DNA from: Acidimicrobiales bacterium
GTDB lineage: Bacteria > Actinomycetota > Acidimicrobiia > Acidimicrobiales > SZUA-35
Direction of reading: 5' to 3'
Assembly: GCA_020629155.1 (NCBI GenBank)
Contig: JAHDDW010000005.1
Span: forward strand, 133,703-171,174
DNA: 37,472 nucleotides
Position numbers and translations under genes: made by a program. Below are positions 26,801 to 32,781 of the stretch, in pieces (the stretch's first letter is position 1; each line of letters begins with the position of its first letter). Below the pieces are notes generated by a model, which saw nothing but the letters and a program-made list of their open reading frames with translations, searched no databases and was not told the origin of the DNA.

Positions 26801-27733
26801 ACGAGAGATGCGGGCCGTGCCAACATCGATAACCGACCCTATGGCTGGCACGGTCACGGAGGTTTCAGCGACGTTCGTTGCCAAGATAATGCGGCGTTTT
26901 GTGTGTGGTTTAAAAACTCGTTGCTGCTCGGCGGCTGACAGACGGGCATAGAGCGGAAGAATTTCGCAGTTGAAGAGCGATAGTTTATTGAGCGCCTCAC
27001 GTGCTTCGTTGATATCGCGTTCTCCAGGACAGAAAACGAGAATGTCGCCTGTGGTGTCTCGCCAAAGTTCTTCTGCGGCATGACAGATGCCTTTTATCTG
27101 GTCGATAGTGTCGCCGCTTTCGTTGACAAGTGGGCGGTAGCGCATTTCGACAGGGTGTGTGCGACCAGACACTTCGATAATTGGTGCATTGTTGAAATGT
27201 TTTGCAAAACGAGCCGTGTCGATAGTGGCTGAGGTGATAACGACATGCAAGTCTTTACGGCGCTGCACCAGCTGTTGTAGGTAGCCGAGAAGAAAATCGA
27301 TGTTGAGACTGCGTTCGTGTGCTTCGTCGATGATTAGCGTGTCGTATTGTTTCAGGTCTGGGTCTCGCTGAATTTCTGCGAGGCAGATGCCGTCAGTCAT
27401 AAATTTGACTGAAGTTGAGGCAGATACTTGGTCGGTGAAGCGCATAGCATAGCCAACTACGTCACCAACTTGTGTGCCAAGTTCGCTAGCGACTCTTTCG
27501 GCGAGCGTTCGTGCAGCAAGCCGGCGCGGCTGGGTATGGCCGATGCGTTTGTCTGCGCCGCGACCAGCAGCCAAACAAAGCTTTGGCAGCTGCGTACTTT
27601 TGCCCGACCCTGTCTCTCCAGCGACAATAAGCACCTGGTTGGCAGCGATCGCCTTGATCAGCTCATCACGGCGAGCTGATATAGGTAGCTCGATGGGAAA
27701 CTCTATAGGTGGTGGAGTTCGTTGTTGCGTCAT
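23822..27733 (-). CDS. hrpA: ATP-dependent RNA helicase HrpA
   Basis: A 1303-aa DEAH-box helicase, full length for HrpA. Motif I is GETGSGKST (39-47), motif II DEAH (136-139), motif III SAT (168-170) and motif VI QRAGRCGR. The HA2/OB region follows, then the long C-terminal domain (DUF3418) from about residue 600. In E. coli HrpA acts on stalled ribosomes and fimbrial mRNA. Unusual: residues about 560-592 are four tandem 8-aa units of the type AMTKPSDT, encoded by 24-bp DNA repeats that run into a REP-like palindrome, all in frame, at the junction before DUF3418. The insert probably forms a flexible loop. Confidence 0.95.
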   Translation of the reverse strand: MTQQRTPPPIEFPIELPISARRDELIKAIAANQVLIVAGETGSGKSTQLPKLCLAAGRGADKRIGHTQPRRLAARTLAERVASELGTQVGDVVGYAMRFTDQVSASTSVKFMTDGICLAEIQRDPDLKQYDTLIIDEAHERSLNIDFLLGYLQQLVQRRKDLHVVITSATIDTARFAKHFNNAPIIEVSGRTHPVEMRYRPLVNESGDTIDQIKGICHAAEELWRDTTGDILVFCPGERDINEAREALNKLSLFNCEILPLYARLSAAEQQRVFKPHTKRRIILATNVAETSVTVPAIGSVIDVGTARISRYSKKTKVQRLPIEAVSQASANQRAGRCGRLGPGVCIRLYSEESFIARAEFTDPEIRRTNLAAVILQMAAARLGNIESFPFIDKPDSRSIADGKKLLEELGAINPKRSGSKKWLTGLGRKLARLPIDVRLGRMLLAAERNGSLHDMLIITSGLAVMDPRERPKEKRGAADEFHSRFANKESDFMSLLSLWNYLQKQKQERSGNQFRKMCRREFLNYMRVREWFDTHHQLTRSFDAASRKQRGGKGRSPIKLGMTKPSNTAMTKPSDTAMTKSGDAAMTKPSDRGASSGDNFDAIHQAIITGLLSHIGTKDTKPQKRNASGRPALPEYLGTRQLRFRINPSSGLKKTAPDWVVAAELVDTSAIWARTVAKIDPQWIEDAATHLVKKSYGEPFWDSDSGAAYVRERVTLLGLTLAADRRRLLRHINKAAARQQLLHYGFVNGEWNENHHSFLAHNTSILEEVNQLYARQRQDNTVGDDELYEFYDRHIPHDVTSVGEFNRWWKETDTKGNKLRATVEDFLDKSEPVGETDDDGLPTSWLYDGTDLELRYVFDPTSDHDGVSVLVPLEVLPALTANPFTWSVSGFRDELIIAMLRSLPKPLRRELSPLADTASNAAAYVEKLVEGQPDAQTVSLATALSNYCHGERGVTVDTDDFVMTATVNSLLPTFRIIDADFTLVDEGKNLDDLKQQLAATATEAIESLTHSELGGNLERNDLASWDFDELPKQVSSQQHGQQVTGYPALFDEGKSVAIKILASEDEQFASHFDGVRRLLYLGLSSPLRSFDKLLTTNGDPKTLVQLAAAPVQSKAGWYIDAIDCALDHCLTARQLPWDKRAFAAIEHIRDTRYANLEKSLAQHVLWFVGTLATFENDLAALTSPHHSASVADVRNHIARLFYPGFLAGIGYDRLEDLQRYASAISKRIDDLASNPRRDQAAATACQQAETAVAQARQRCGFTEQIEELTWLAEELRVASFAPSLGSTHGISSKKIRRRADKL
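25958..26053 (-). repeat. four 24-bp tandem repeats inside hrpA
   Basis: Units at 25958-25981, 25982-26005, 26006-26029 and 26030-26053. On the plus strand each reads close to GTCGCTTGGCTTCGTCATTG followed by CTGY. They encode the 8-aa repeat in HrpA; the last unit fuses to the palindrome at 26042-26070. Confidence 0.9.
26042..26070. repeat. REP-like palindrome within hrpA
   Basis: CGTCAT followed by CCCCAA-CTTGA-TTGGGG and ATCTCC. It has the form of the GTCATCCCC...GGGGATCT elements scattered in many bacterial genomes. A related element lies at 27839-27898. Confidence 0.6.
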
Positions 27734-28047
27734 AACTATCGTGAAGTAGGCAAGTAAAGACTTCCCATTCTAGCAGCCATGAAAAATTCAGGCGATATTT
27801 CTCTGGAGTGACTTCATGATCTCAAGCTTATGCAGGCCGTCATTACCACGAAAGTGGGAATCTCTGCTGGACAAGATCCCCGATTCCTCAGAGATGACCA
27901 CCTGGAATCAGGAGAGAACAAAAACGACAGCGCTACTTGTGGGTAAGATATTTTAAAGTTCGACATACTCTTGGAATCACAGCGTTTGTCGATGACGCCT
28001 CCCTACCCACAACTGATTGTATAGTTCTGTAAAGTGGAAGTGTGGCG
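27734..28047. other. intergenic region with REP-like element
   Basis: A 314-bp divergent interval between hrpA and the small membrane protein gene. Besides the element at 27839-27898 it has a separated inverted repeat GTGGGTA/TACCCAC (about 27939 and 28010). No reading frame is convincing. Confidence 0.6.
27839..27898. repeat. REP-like element
   Basis: A 60-bp segment bounded by GTCAT and ATGAC. It contains the stem CCAC-GAAA-GTGG followed by GGAATCTC, then AAGATCCCCGATTCCTCAGA, whose reverse complement contains GGGGATCTT. Same GTCAT/GGGGATCT vocabulary as the palindrome inside hrpA. Confidence 0.55.
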
Positions 28048-28569
28048 ATGCGCTGGTGGAAACGAAAAAAATTTTGGATCGGCGTTATTTCTGTTGTAGT
28101 TTTTCTGGCCTGTGTTACTTTAGGAATAGTAACAGCTTTTACCGCTTTATCTTTTTCGGGTCCTAGAGAGTGCCAGCAGTACTATAGCAATCCTGGTATT
28201 GAACGGGTCTTGCTTTGTAGCGCATTGCTTGGTTTAGGTCTACTAATTGTTGTCGGTTTATGGTTGGGTTCAAAACGTATAGCGCCTTGGGAAACCTTCT
28301 TGCGAAATTTCCGACTCGTCGGGGTGTTCAACGTCGTAGGGCTGCTAGGGCTCGCAGGCCTATCAGTCATAAGTGGCTACGTCACAGTTTCAACTATTTT
28401 TGAATACTACGTGCAAACGAACTATCCTGCATGCTCATACGGCAAACAAACTTTACCTTTCATGCTGTTGCACGCTAGCTGGCCGTTGTTCCTTCTGGCA
28501 GTCAACGCTGTGCTGTTGGGTATGAATAACACTAAACCCAAAAGACAAGAGATATACCCCAAACCGTGA
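28048..28569 (+). CDS. four-helix integral membrane protein of unknown function
   Basis: A 173-aa protein with membrane helices near residues 10-32, 50-72, 90-112 and 138-157. A short basic N-terminus MRWWKRKKF suggests N-in topology. Two Cys lie in the loops outside. No domain recognised. The frame opens with GTG at 28042, but GGAAG lies 7 nt before the ATG chosen. Confidence 0.7.
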   Translation: MRWWKRKKFWIGVISVVVFLACVTLGIVTAFTALSFSGPRECQQYYSNPGIERVLLCSALLGLGLLIVVGLWLGSKRIAPWETFLRNFRLVGVFNVVGLLGLAGLSVISGYVTVSTIFEYYVQTNYPACSYGKQTLPFMLLHASWPLFLLAVNAVLLGMNNTKPKRQEIYPKP

Positions 28570-28598
28570 TAACTTCCGATACAACAGATGCCTGTTGA

Positions 28599-28624
28599 TA
28601 CACTTTTATGTACGTAAAAATGTA
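28599..28624. promoter_or_regulatory. 26-bp palindromic operator-like repeat, copy 1
   Basis: Starts TACACTTTTATGTAC and ends AAAAATGTA. The dyad is TACA-n-TTTT-nn-GTAC-nn-AAAA-n-TGTA. It is identical to 28632-28657. Confidence 0.7.
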
Positions 28625-28631
28625 AACACTA

Positions 28632-28657
28632 TACACTTTTATGTACGTAAAAATGTA
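28632..28657. promoter_or_regulatory. 26-bp palindromic operator-like repeat, copy 2
   Basis: Exact copy of 28599-28624 at 33-bp spacing (about three helical turns), overlapping a -10-like TATAGT at 28656-28661 before the ATPase gene. Twin sites suggest cooperative binding of a repressor dimer. Confidence 0.7.
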
Positions 28658-28690
28658 TAGTATGTTCTGTGGTCGAGTAGAAAGCTGGAG

Positions 28691-29998
28691 ATGGATCGTT
28701 TATTGTTGGCGGATATGTTGAAATGGAAGAAGAAGTCAACAAGAAAACCGCTGCTTCTTGATGGCGCTCGCCAGGTCGGCAAAACATACCTTATTGAAGA
28801 GATTTTTGGTAAACATTTTCGTCAAGTGCACACACTCAACTTTCTTACAGATCAAACATTTGGAGATCTTTTTGAAGATAGTCTTGACCCGAAACAGATA
28901 CTCGAACGCATCGAAATCAGGTTAAATGTCCGAATCAATTTTGAGAAGGACCTGATCTTCTTTGATGAAGTAGGCGAATGTCCGAAAGCGTTAACGTCCC
29001 TAAAATTTTTCGCCGAAAAAATGCCTTCGGTTTTTTTATGTGCCTCAGGGTCGAACATAGGTCTTCTTCAATCTTTTCCTGTTGGCAAAGTGGAAAGCCT
29101 CAGGCTTTTCCCGCTCTGTTTTGAAGAGTTCCTGGCTTCACAAGACAACCAGCGGCTGCTAGAAAAGTTTCGAGAGATGGATCGTAGCCTCTATATCCAT
29201 GAACTTCTATGGAAAGTTTTGCTTGACTATTACTTCGTTGGAGGCATGCCAGAAGCAGTGACCGCATGGAATCGATCGAATGATTTGCTGCTAAACCGTG
29301 TTGAATCTGTTACTCAAGTTCATAGCAACTTGCTCAGTGGCTACAACAATGATTTCGGCAAATATGGCGGAGCGGTCAATGCGCAACATATTGAAGCCGT
29401 TTTTAATGATATTCCTTTGCAGCTTTCCAAAAATACAGATGAGTCAACAAGAAGGTATGTTTTCAAAAATGTTATCTCAGGAAAAAATCGTTACGCGCAG
29501 CTCAGAGGTCCGATTGATTGGTTGGAAAAATGTGGTTTAGTTTCTAAGTGTTATCCGCTGTCTGCGGAGCCGACGCATCCGCTGGTTCCTTTGAGGCAAA
29601 ACAATTTGTTTAAACTGTTTGCGTTTGATGTTGGCATACTTGGGCATCAACTTGGTATGCGTTATGAAGATCAACAAATGCAAAAAGCTTCGTTCAAGGG
29701 GTATATCGCTGAGAATTTTGTGCAAAACGAAATTCGAGCTCGTGTTGGCTATCCAACCTATTCTTGGGAACAAGGGCGAAGCCAAATCGAATTTCTCCAT
29801 CGGGTCAAAGCTGGTGAAATACTTCCTGTCGAAGTTAAAAGCGGCAAGCGAACGAAAGCGAAAAGTCTTCAATCGTTTAAGCAGCGCTATAAGCCTGCGA
29901 GGACACTAAAACTCGTAGGTTCTGCTGGTGGTAATCGGTTAGCTGCAACAGATCTGACGTGGCCACTGTATTACACACAGTTCATTGCTGGTTTGTAG
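28691..29998 (+). CDS. AAA ATPase with DUF4143 domain
   Basis: A 435-aa protein of the AAA_14/DUF4143 group. The P-loop is GARQVGKT (25-32) and Walker B is LIFFDEVGECP with D92/E93; then ASGSNIGLL, a sensor-like strand, and the DUF4143 domain from about 190. The C-terminus LPVEVKSGKRTKAKSLQSF has the E-V-K of a PD-(D/E)XK-like fold. Function of the family is not established; it is scattered by horizontal transfer and is often next to toxin-antitoxin genes, as here. The palindromes upstream suggest tight regulation. The ATG directly follows GGAG; AGAAAG 6 nt upstream may be the ribosome site. Confidence 0.92.
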   Translation: MDRLLLADMLKWKKKSTRKPLLLDGARQVGKTYLIEEIFGKHFRQVHTLNFLTDQTFGDLFEDSLDPKQILERIEIRLNVRINFEKDLIFFDEVGECPKALTSLKFFAEKMPSVFLCASGSNIGLLQSFPVGKVESLRLFPLCFEEFLASQDNQRLLEKFREMDRSLYIHELLWKVLLDYYFVGGMPEAVTAWNRSNDLLLNRVESVTQVHSNLLSGYNNDFGKYGGAVNAQHIEAVFNDIPLQLSKNTDESTRRYVFKNVISGKNRYAQLRGPIDWLEKCGLVSKCYPLSAEPTHPLVPLRQNNLFKLFAFDVGILGHQLGMRYEDQQMQKASFKGYIAENFVQNEIRARVGYPTYSWEQGRSQIEFLHRVKAGEILPVEVKSGKRTKAKSLQSFKQRYKPARTLKLVGSAGGNRLAATDLTWPLYYTQFIAGL

Positions 29999-30003
29999 GT
30001 GTT

Positions 30004-30168
30004 GACAAACCACCGCACTATAAAGCCTTGGGTCTATCGGTGATCCCGCCTTCAAGCAATTTCTGGGAGAACTGGCTGGCTAACTTGCGAGGTCGTACAT
30101 GCGATGTTGAGAACATCGACGATGTAATTGAGCCTTCAGAAAGACCTTGGGATGAAGTTTTTACTTGA
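30004..30168 (+). pseudogene. VapB-type antitoxin remnant
   Basis: An open frame immediately after the ATPase reads as the C-terminal half of a VapB/AbrB-type antitoxin: GLSVIPPSSNFWENW then a linker and ERPWDEVFT, the usual toxin-binding tail. It overlaps the toxin start by 17 nt, the normal vapBC arrangement. The N-terminal SpoVT/AbrB DNA-binding half is absent, and the frame upstream only reads into the ATPase gene out of frame. I infer a truncated antitoxin; start unknown. Confidence 0.6.
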
Positions 30169-30560
30169 TACGAACATTTGCATCTGTCTTCTAAATGGCC
30201 GCCATCCACAAGTTGAACGTAAATTGCTTCAATGCGGCCCGAACGATGTTTTCCTACGTTCTATTGTTGTTTCAGAGCTCAGGTTTGGCGCAGAAAATAG
30301 TTCAAATCCAGAAAGAAATCACAAAACGTTGGATGCATTCTTTAGCGGTTTCACCGTGCTCTCCTATTCTTATGAAGAAGGGGTATCGTATGGAATTATC
30401 CGAAGTTATCTCAAAAAAGCAGGCGGACCTATAGGTTCAGAAGATCTATTTATTGCAGCTCCATGCTTTGCATAAAGAGCTAACTCTCGTTACAAACAAC
30501 GTAAAAGAGTTTGCTAAAGTGGATGGGTTAAAAATAGCTAACTGGGCTGAAGAAGAATAG
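30152..30560 (+). pseudogene. vapC: VapC PIN-domain toxin, frameshifted
   Basis: PIN-domain ribonuclease with D6 (LLDTNIC), E42 (VSELRFG) and D97 (GSEDLFIAA). The frame stops after 106 aa. Removing one C of the CC at 30461-30462 restores the tail: AAHALHKELTLVTNN then VKEFAKVDGLKIANW and EEE stop at 30560, a typical VapC C-terminus including the TNN motif, 135 aa in all. So the gene carries a single-base insertion. It is probably inactive, since the last catalytic position is lost, unless the base is a sequencing error or is read through by slippage. Start ATG at 30152 overlaps the antitoxin remnant. Confidence 0.85.
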
Positions 30561-30755
30561 CTAGCTCACGCTAAGGATTTGGTTTTTTGATGGACTTGAA
30601 GCTGTGGTTCTTAATTTAACGACCATTAACTGACCGATGCCACGGCTCAGAAGGCAGATTTTTTAGGCCAAATCGGTGAGCGTTTGCTGCTAGCGTATCA
30701 AGCTAGGAACTCCCGAAGCTGTGATGAGGGCAAAGCAGCGTTTGGTGTGTCTTGT

Positions 30756-30857
30756 TATTCTGTAGATAAATGAGACACCAGAAACCGAGAAATACTGCAA
30801 CACTAAACCGCTTGTTCAAGCGATTTAGCGTGTCTCATTAAATTGTCTCACAGAATA
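30756..30857. repeat. 102-bp nested inverted repeat upstream of the serine recombinase
   Basis: Outer arms TATTCTGT and ATGAGACAC (30756-30778) pair with GTGTCTCAT and ACAGAATA (30830-30857), the right arm having 5 extra nt. The inside has a second strong stem: ACACTAAA/TTTAG-c-GTGT around CGCTTG-TT-CAAGCG (30800-30833). Likely a recombinase target, operator or element end. Confidence 0.65.
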
Positions 30858-30893
30858 GCGTCTCGCAGTTCTACATTATAGGGGTTTATGAGA

Positions 30894-30899
30894 TAGTCT
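30894..30899 (+). promoter_or_regulatory. putative -10 box of the recombinase
   Basis: TAGTCT ends 6 nt before the ATG, the same spacing as at four other genes in this window. Confidence 0.35.
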
Positions 30900-30905
30900 T
30901 GCAGT

Positions 30906-31484
30906 ATGCGTTTGCTTGGATACACGAGAGTTTCTACCACTAGCCAAGACCCACAACTACAGCTCGATGCTTTGGTGTCTGCTGGGGTTGAGCAGCGTGA
31001 CATATTTTCTGATGTTGTGTCAGGTAGCAGAAAAGCAGTTGACCGCCCAGCGATGAACCACCTACTCGACTACGCCGCCAGCGGCGACACTGTTGTTGTG
31101 TGGCGAGTCGACAGACTCGGCAGATCTCTCATAGATGTGTTGAACACGGTGAATGATCTTCAAGACAAAGGCATCAAGATACGCTCTATTCAAGATGGGA
31201 TAGATCCAGCGACAACAACAGGCAAGCTCATGTTAAATATGTTGGCTACGTTGGCTGAGTATGAGCGAGAGCTAATAACGGAACGAGTCAACGCTGGTAT
31301 CGCTGCCGCTAAACAAGCAGGCACACAGTTCGGACGGCCACCAGTCAACCCTGACGTTATCGCTGAGAAACTAGCTGTTGCTACCGAAGCTCGGAGCAAA
31401 GGCAAAACAGCAGCAGAAGCAGCGAAACTAGTCGGCTGGAGCCGAGCCACCCTCTACCGCCACACAAAACAAAGCGACGAATAA
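30906..31484 (+). CDS. serine recombinase (resolvase/invertase family)
   Basis: A 192-aa small serine recombinase. The nucleophile is S10 (YTRVSTTSQD); the arginine-bearing VVWRVDRLGRSL follows near 60-75, and the long E helix contains LATLAEYERELITERVNAG. The C-terminal helix-turn-helix (GKTAAEAAKLVGWSRATLYRH) binds DNA. All key parts are intact. These enzymes resolve or invert DNA at paired sites; no transposase is adjacent, so a host-resolution or inversion role is inferred. The nested inverted repeat directly upstream is a plausible target. Confidence 0.94.
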   Translation: MRLLGYTRVSTTSQDPQLQLDALVSAGVEQRDIFSDVVSGSRKAVDRPAMNHLLDYAASGDTVVVWRVDRLGRSLIDVLNTVNDLQDKGIKIRSIQDGIDPATTTGKLMLNMLATLAEYERELITERVNAGIAAAKQAGTQFGRPPVNPDVIAEKLAVATEARSKGKTAAEAAKLVGWSRATLYRHTKQSDE

Positions 31485-31564
31485 GATATCAGTGTCATAT
31501 TTGCCATCACATGAACTAGCATCAAGTATACGTTTCTTGCTAACCTCCTGATCTAGGATTTACT

Positions 31565-32647
31565 TTGCTCATCGTTGTTGACACTAATATATTTCATCCC
31601 TTTTTCCCGATCCCAAAAAAAGTGGATAAAGTTCTTTCGTCAACAAATGCTTTATCTATAGAATTTATTTTACCTGGAATTGTTCTCAGGGAACTCATGA
31701 ATAAATGCGATAAGCCTATTCATGAGGCACACAAACAATTAGAAGAGGCAACACGCAAGTTCTCTATGGAGATGCCAGAGATCGATTTAGAAGAAGAAAA
31801 ATCCTCTATAAAAAACTTCTTGAACAAAAATTTCACAATTACTGAAATACCGCCCGAGCTAGACAAATATGTCGAAAGAGCTGTCTCGAAGAAAAAACCT
31901 TTCGGAAAAAATGATCAAGGTTTTCGAGATGTCATTATTTGGGAGGAAACGATGGATCTTGCTAAAAGTTCTGACGAGACGGTGTATCTGGTTACGGAAA
32001 ATCGCAACGATTTCAACGAAGAAGTAATCTCTGAGGCTCAGAATTTAAATCTCGACATCGTTATCGTGGAATCGTTCGATGAGTTATTGATGAAAGTGCT
32101 TCCTGGAAGTGAGGAAGACAATAAAAAATTCAAAAAAATGATTGATCAACAACACAACCAGCTAAAGCAGAGACTAGCCCAGCATCTGATGACTAGAACC
32201 ATGCTCTCTATTGCAGAATCCGATTGTTCTGTAATAGAAATCAGATTTATCGGGTCATCTTCTGATGGTCAAGCAGAAATAGAAAGTGACGTTAAGCTAG
32301 ACGATGGATCTAGCTACATTGTTAATGCATACCTGCAAATCGACGATGATCATAACCTTAAAATACTTTCTACCGATCTAGATATCGATTTCAGGAGGAT
32401 CCAGGAAATAATAATTAAGAGTATTAACGTGGCTCCTATAGATCTAGGTATTGATTTCAGGAGGATCCAGGAAATAGGTAAGAGCGTTAATGTGGCTCCT
32501 ATAGATCTAGGTATTGATTTCAGGAGGATCCAGGAAATAGGTAAGAGCGTTAATGTGGTTCCTACCGATCTAGGTATTGATTTCAAGGAACTTAATGAAA
32601 CATTAGCTCCAGGAACGACAAACGTAGACGAAGAAGACGAAGAATAG
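31565..32647 (+). CDS. PIN-domain (DUF4935-like) protein with C-terminal tandem repeats
   Basis: A 360-aa protein. The N-terminal half is a PIN nuclease fold: MLIVVDTNIF with D6, VLRELMNKCD, then GFRDVIIWEE and VYLVTENRNDF, matching the DUF4935 type of large PIN proteins. The C-terminal part (about 190-355) is acidic and ends in repeats of 21 aa (DLGIDFRRIQEIGKSVNVAPI). No antitoxin gene is obvious. Start is TTG with AGGA about 6 nt upstream. AT-rich compared with the core genes. Probably an RNase of a defence or toxin type, but this is family inference. Confidence 0.82.
   Translation: MLIVVDTNIFHPFFPIPKKVDKVLSSTNALSIEFILPGIVLRELMNKCDKPIHEAHKQLEEATRKFSMEMPEIDLEEEKSSIKNFLNKNFTITEIPPELDKYVERAVSKKKPFGKNDQGFRDVIIWEETMDLAKSSDETVYLVTENRNDFNEEVISEAQNLNLDIVIVESFDELLMKVLPGSEEDNKKFKKMIDQQHNQLKQRLAQHLMTRTMLSIAESDCSVIEIRFIGSSSDGQAEIESDVKLDDGSSYIVNAYLQIDDDHNLKILSTDLDIDFRRIQEIIIKSINVAPIDLGIDFRRIQEIGKSVNVAPIDLGIDFRRIQEIGKSVNVVPTDLGIDFKELNETLAPGTTNVDEEDEE
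32375..32588 (+). repeat. tandem 66/63/63-bp repeats in the PIN gene
   Basis: Units 32375-32440 (66 bp, divergent), 32441-32503 and 32504-32566 (63 bp, nearly identical), and a partial unit from 32567. Each begins GATCTAGRTATYGATTTCA. The reading frame is kept throughout. Confidence 0.92.
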
Positions 32648-32662
32648 GCGTTGGTCTGGACT

Positions 32663-32683
32663 GTTCATCTAGGGTCTAGACCC
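32663..32683. repeat. GTTCATCTAGGGT palindrome, copy 1
   Basis: GTTCATCTA followed by the perfect palindrome GGGTCTAGACCC. Found again 88 bp downstream; both lie between the stop codons of two convergent genes. Confidence 0.6.
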
Positions 32684-32750
32684 TCGGCCATGCGTGTTCA
32701 ACAATAGCAAAACAGACTCTAGAACAACACGATATCAGGGGTGTGTGACA

Positions 32751-32769
32751 GTTCATCTAGGGTATACCC
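32751..32769. repeat. GTTCATCTAGGGT palindrome, copy 2
   Basis: The same 13-bp start leads into GGGTATACCC. The dyad is kept although the central bases differ from copy 1. Confidence 0.6.
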
Positions 32770-32781
32770 CAGAAATACACA

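Larger units (their letters stand above)
30561..30905. other. non-coding region before the recombinase gene
   Basis: 345 bp without a convincing gene. Its right half holds a large nested inverted repeat (30756-30857) and two near-copies of GTCTYGCAGT (about 30860 and 30896) next to the recombinase start. It could contain a res-like or inversion site. Confidence 0.6.

Noticed and set aside
32375..32588. Possible CRISPR array
   Set aside because: The units are adjacent without spacers and keep a reading frame; no cas gene is present.
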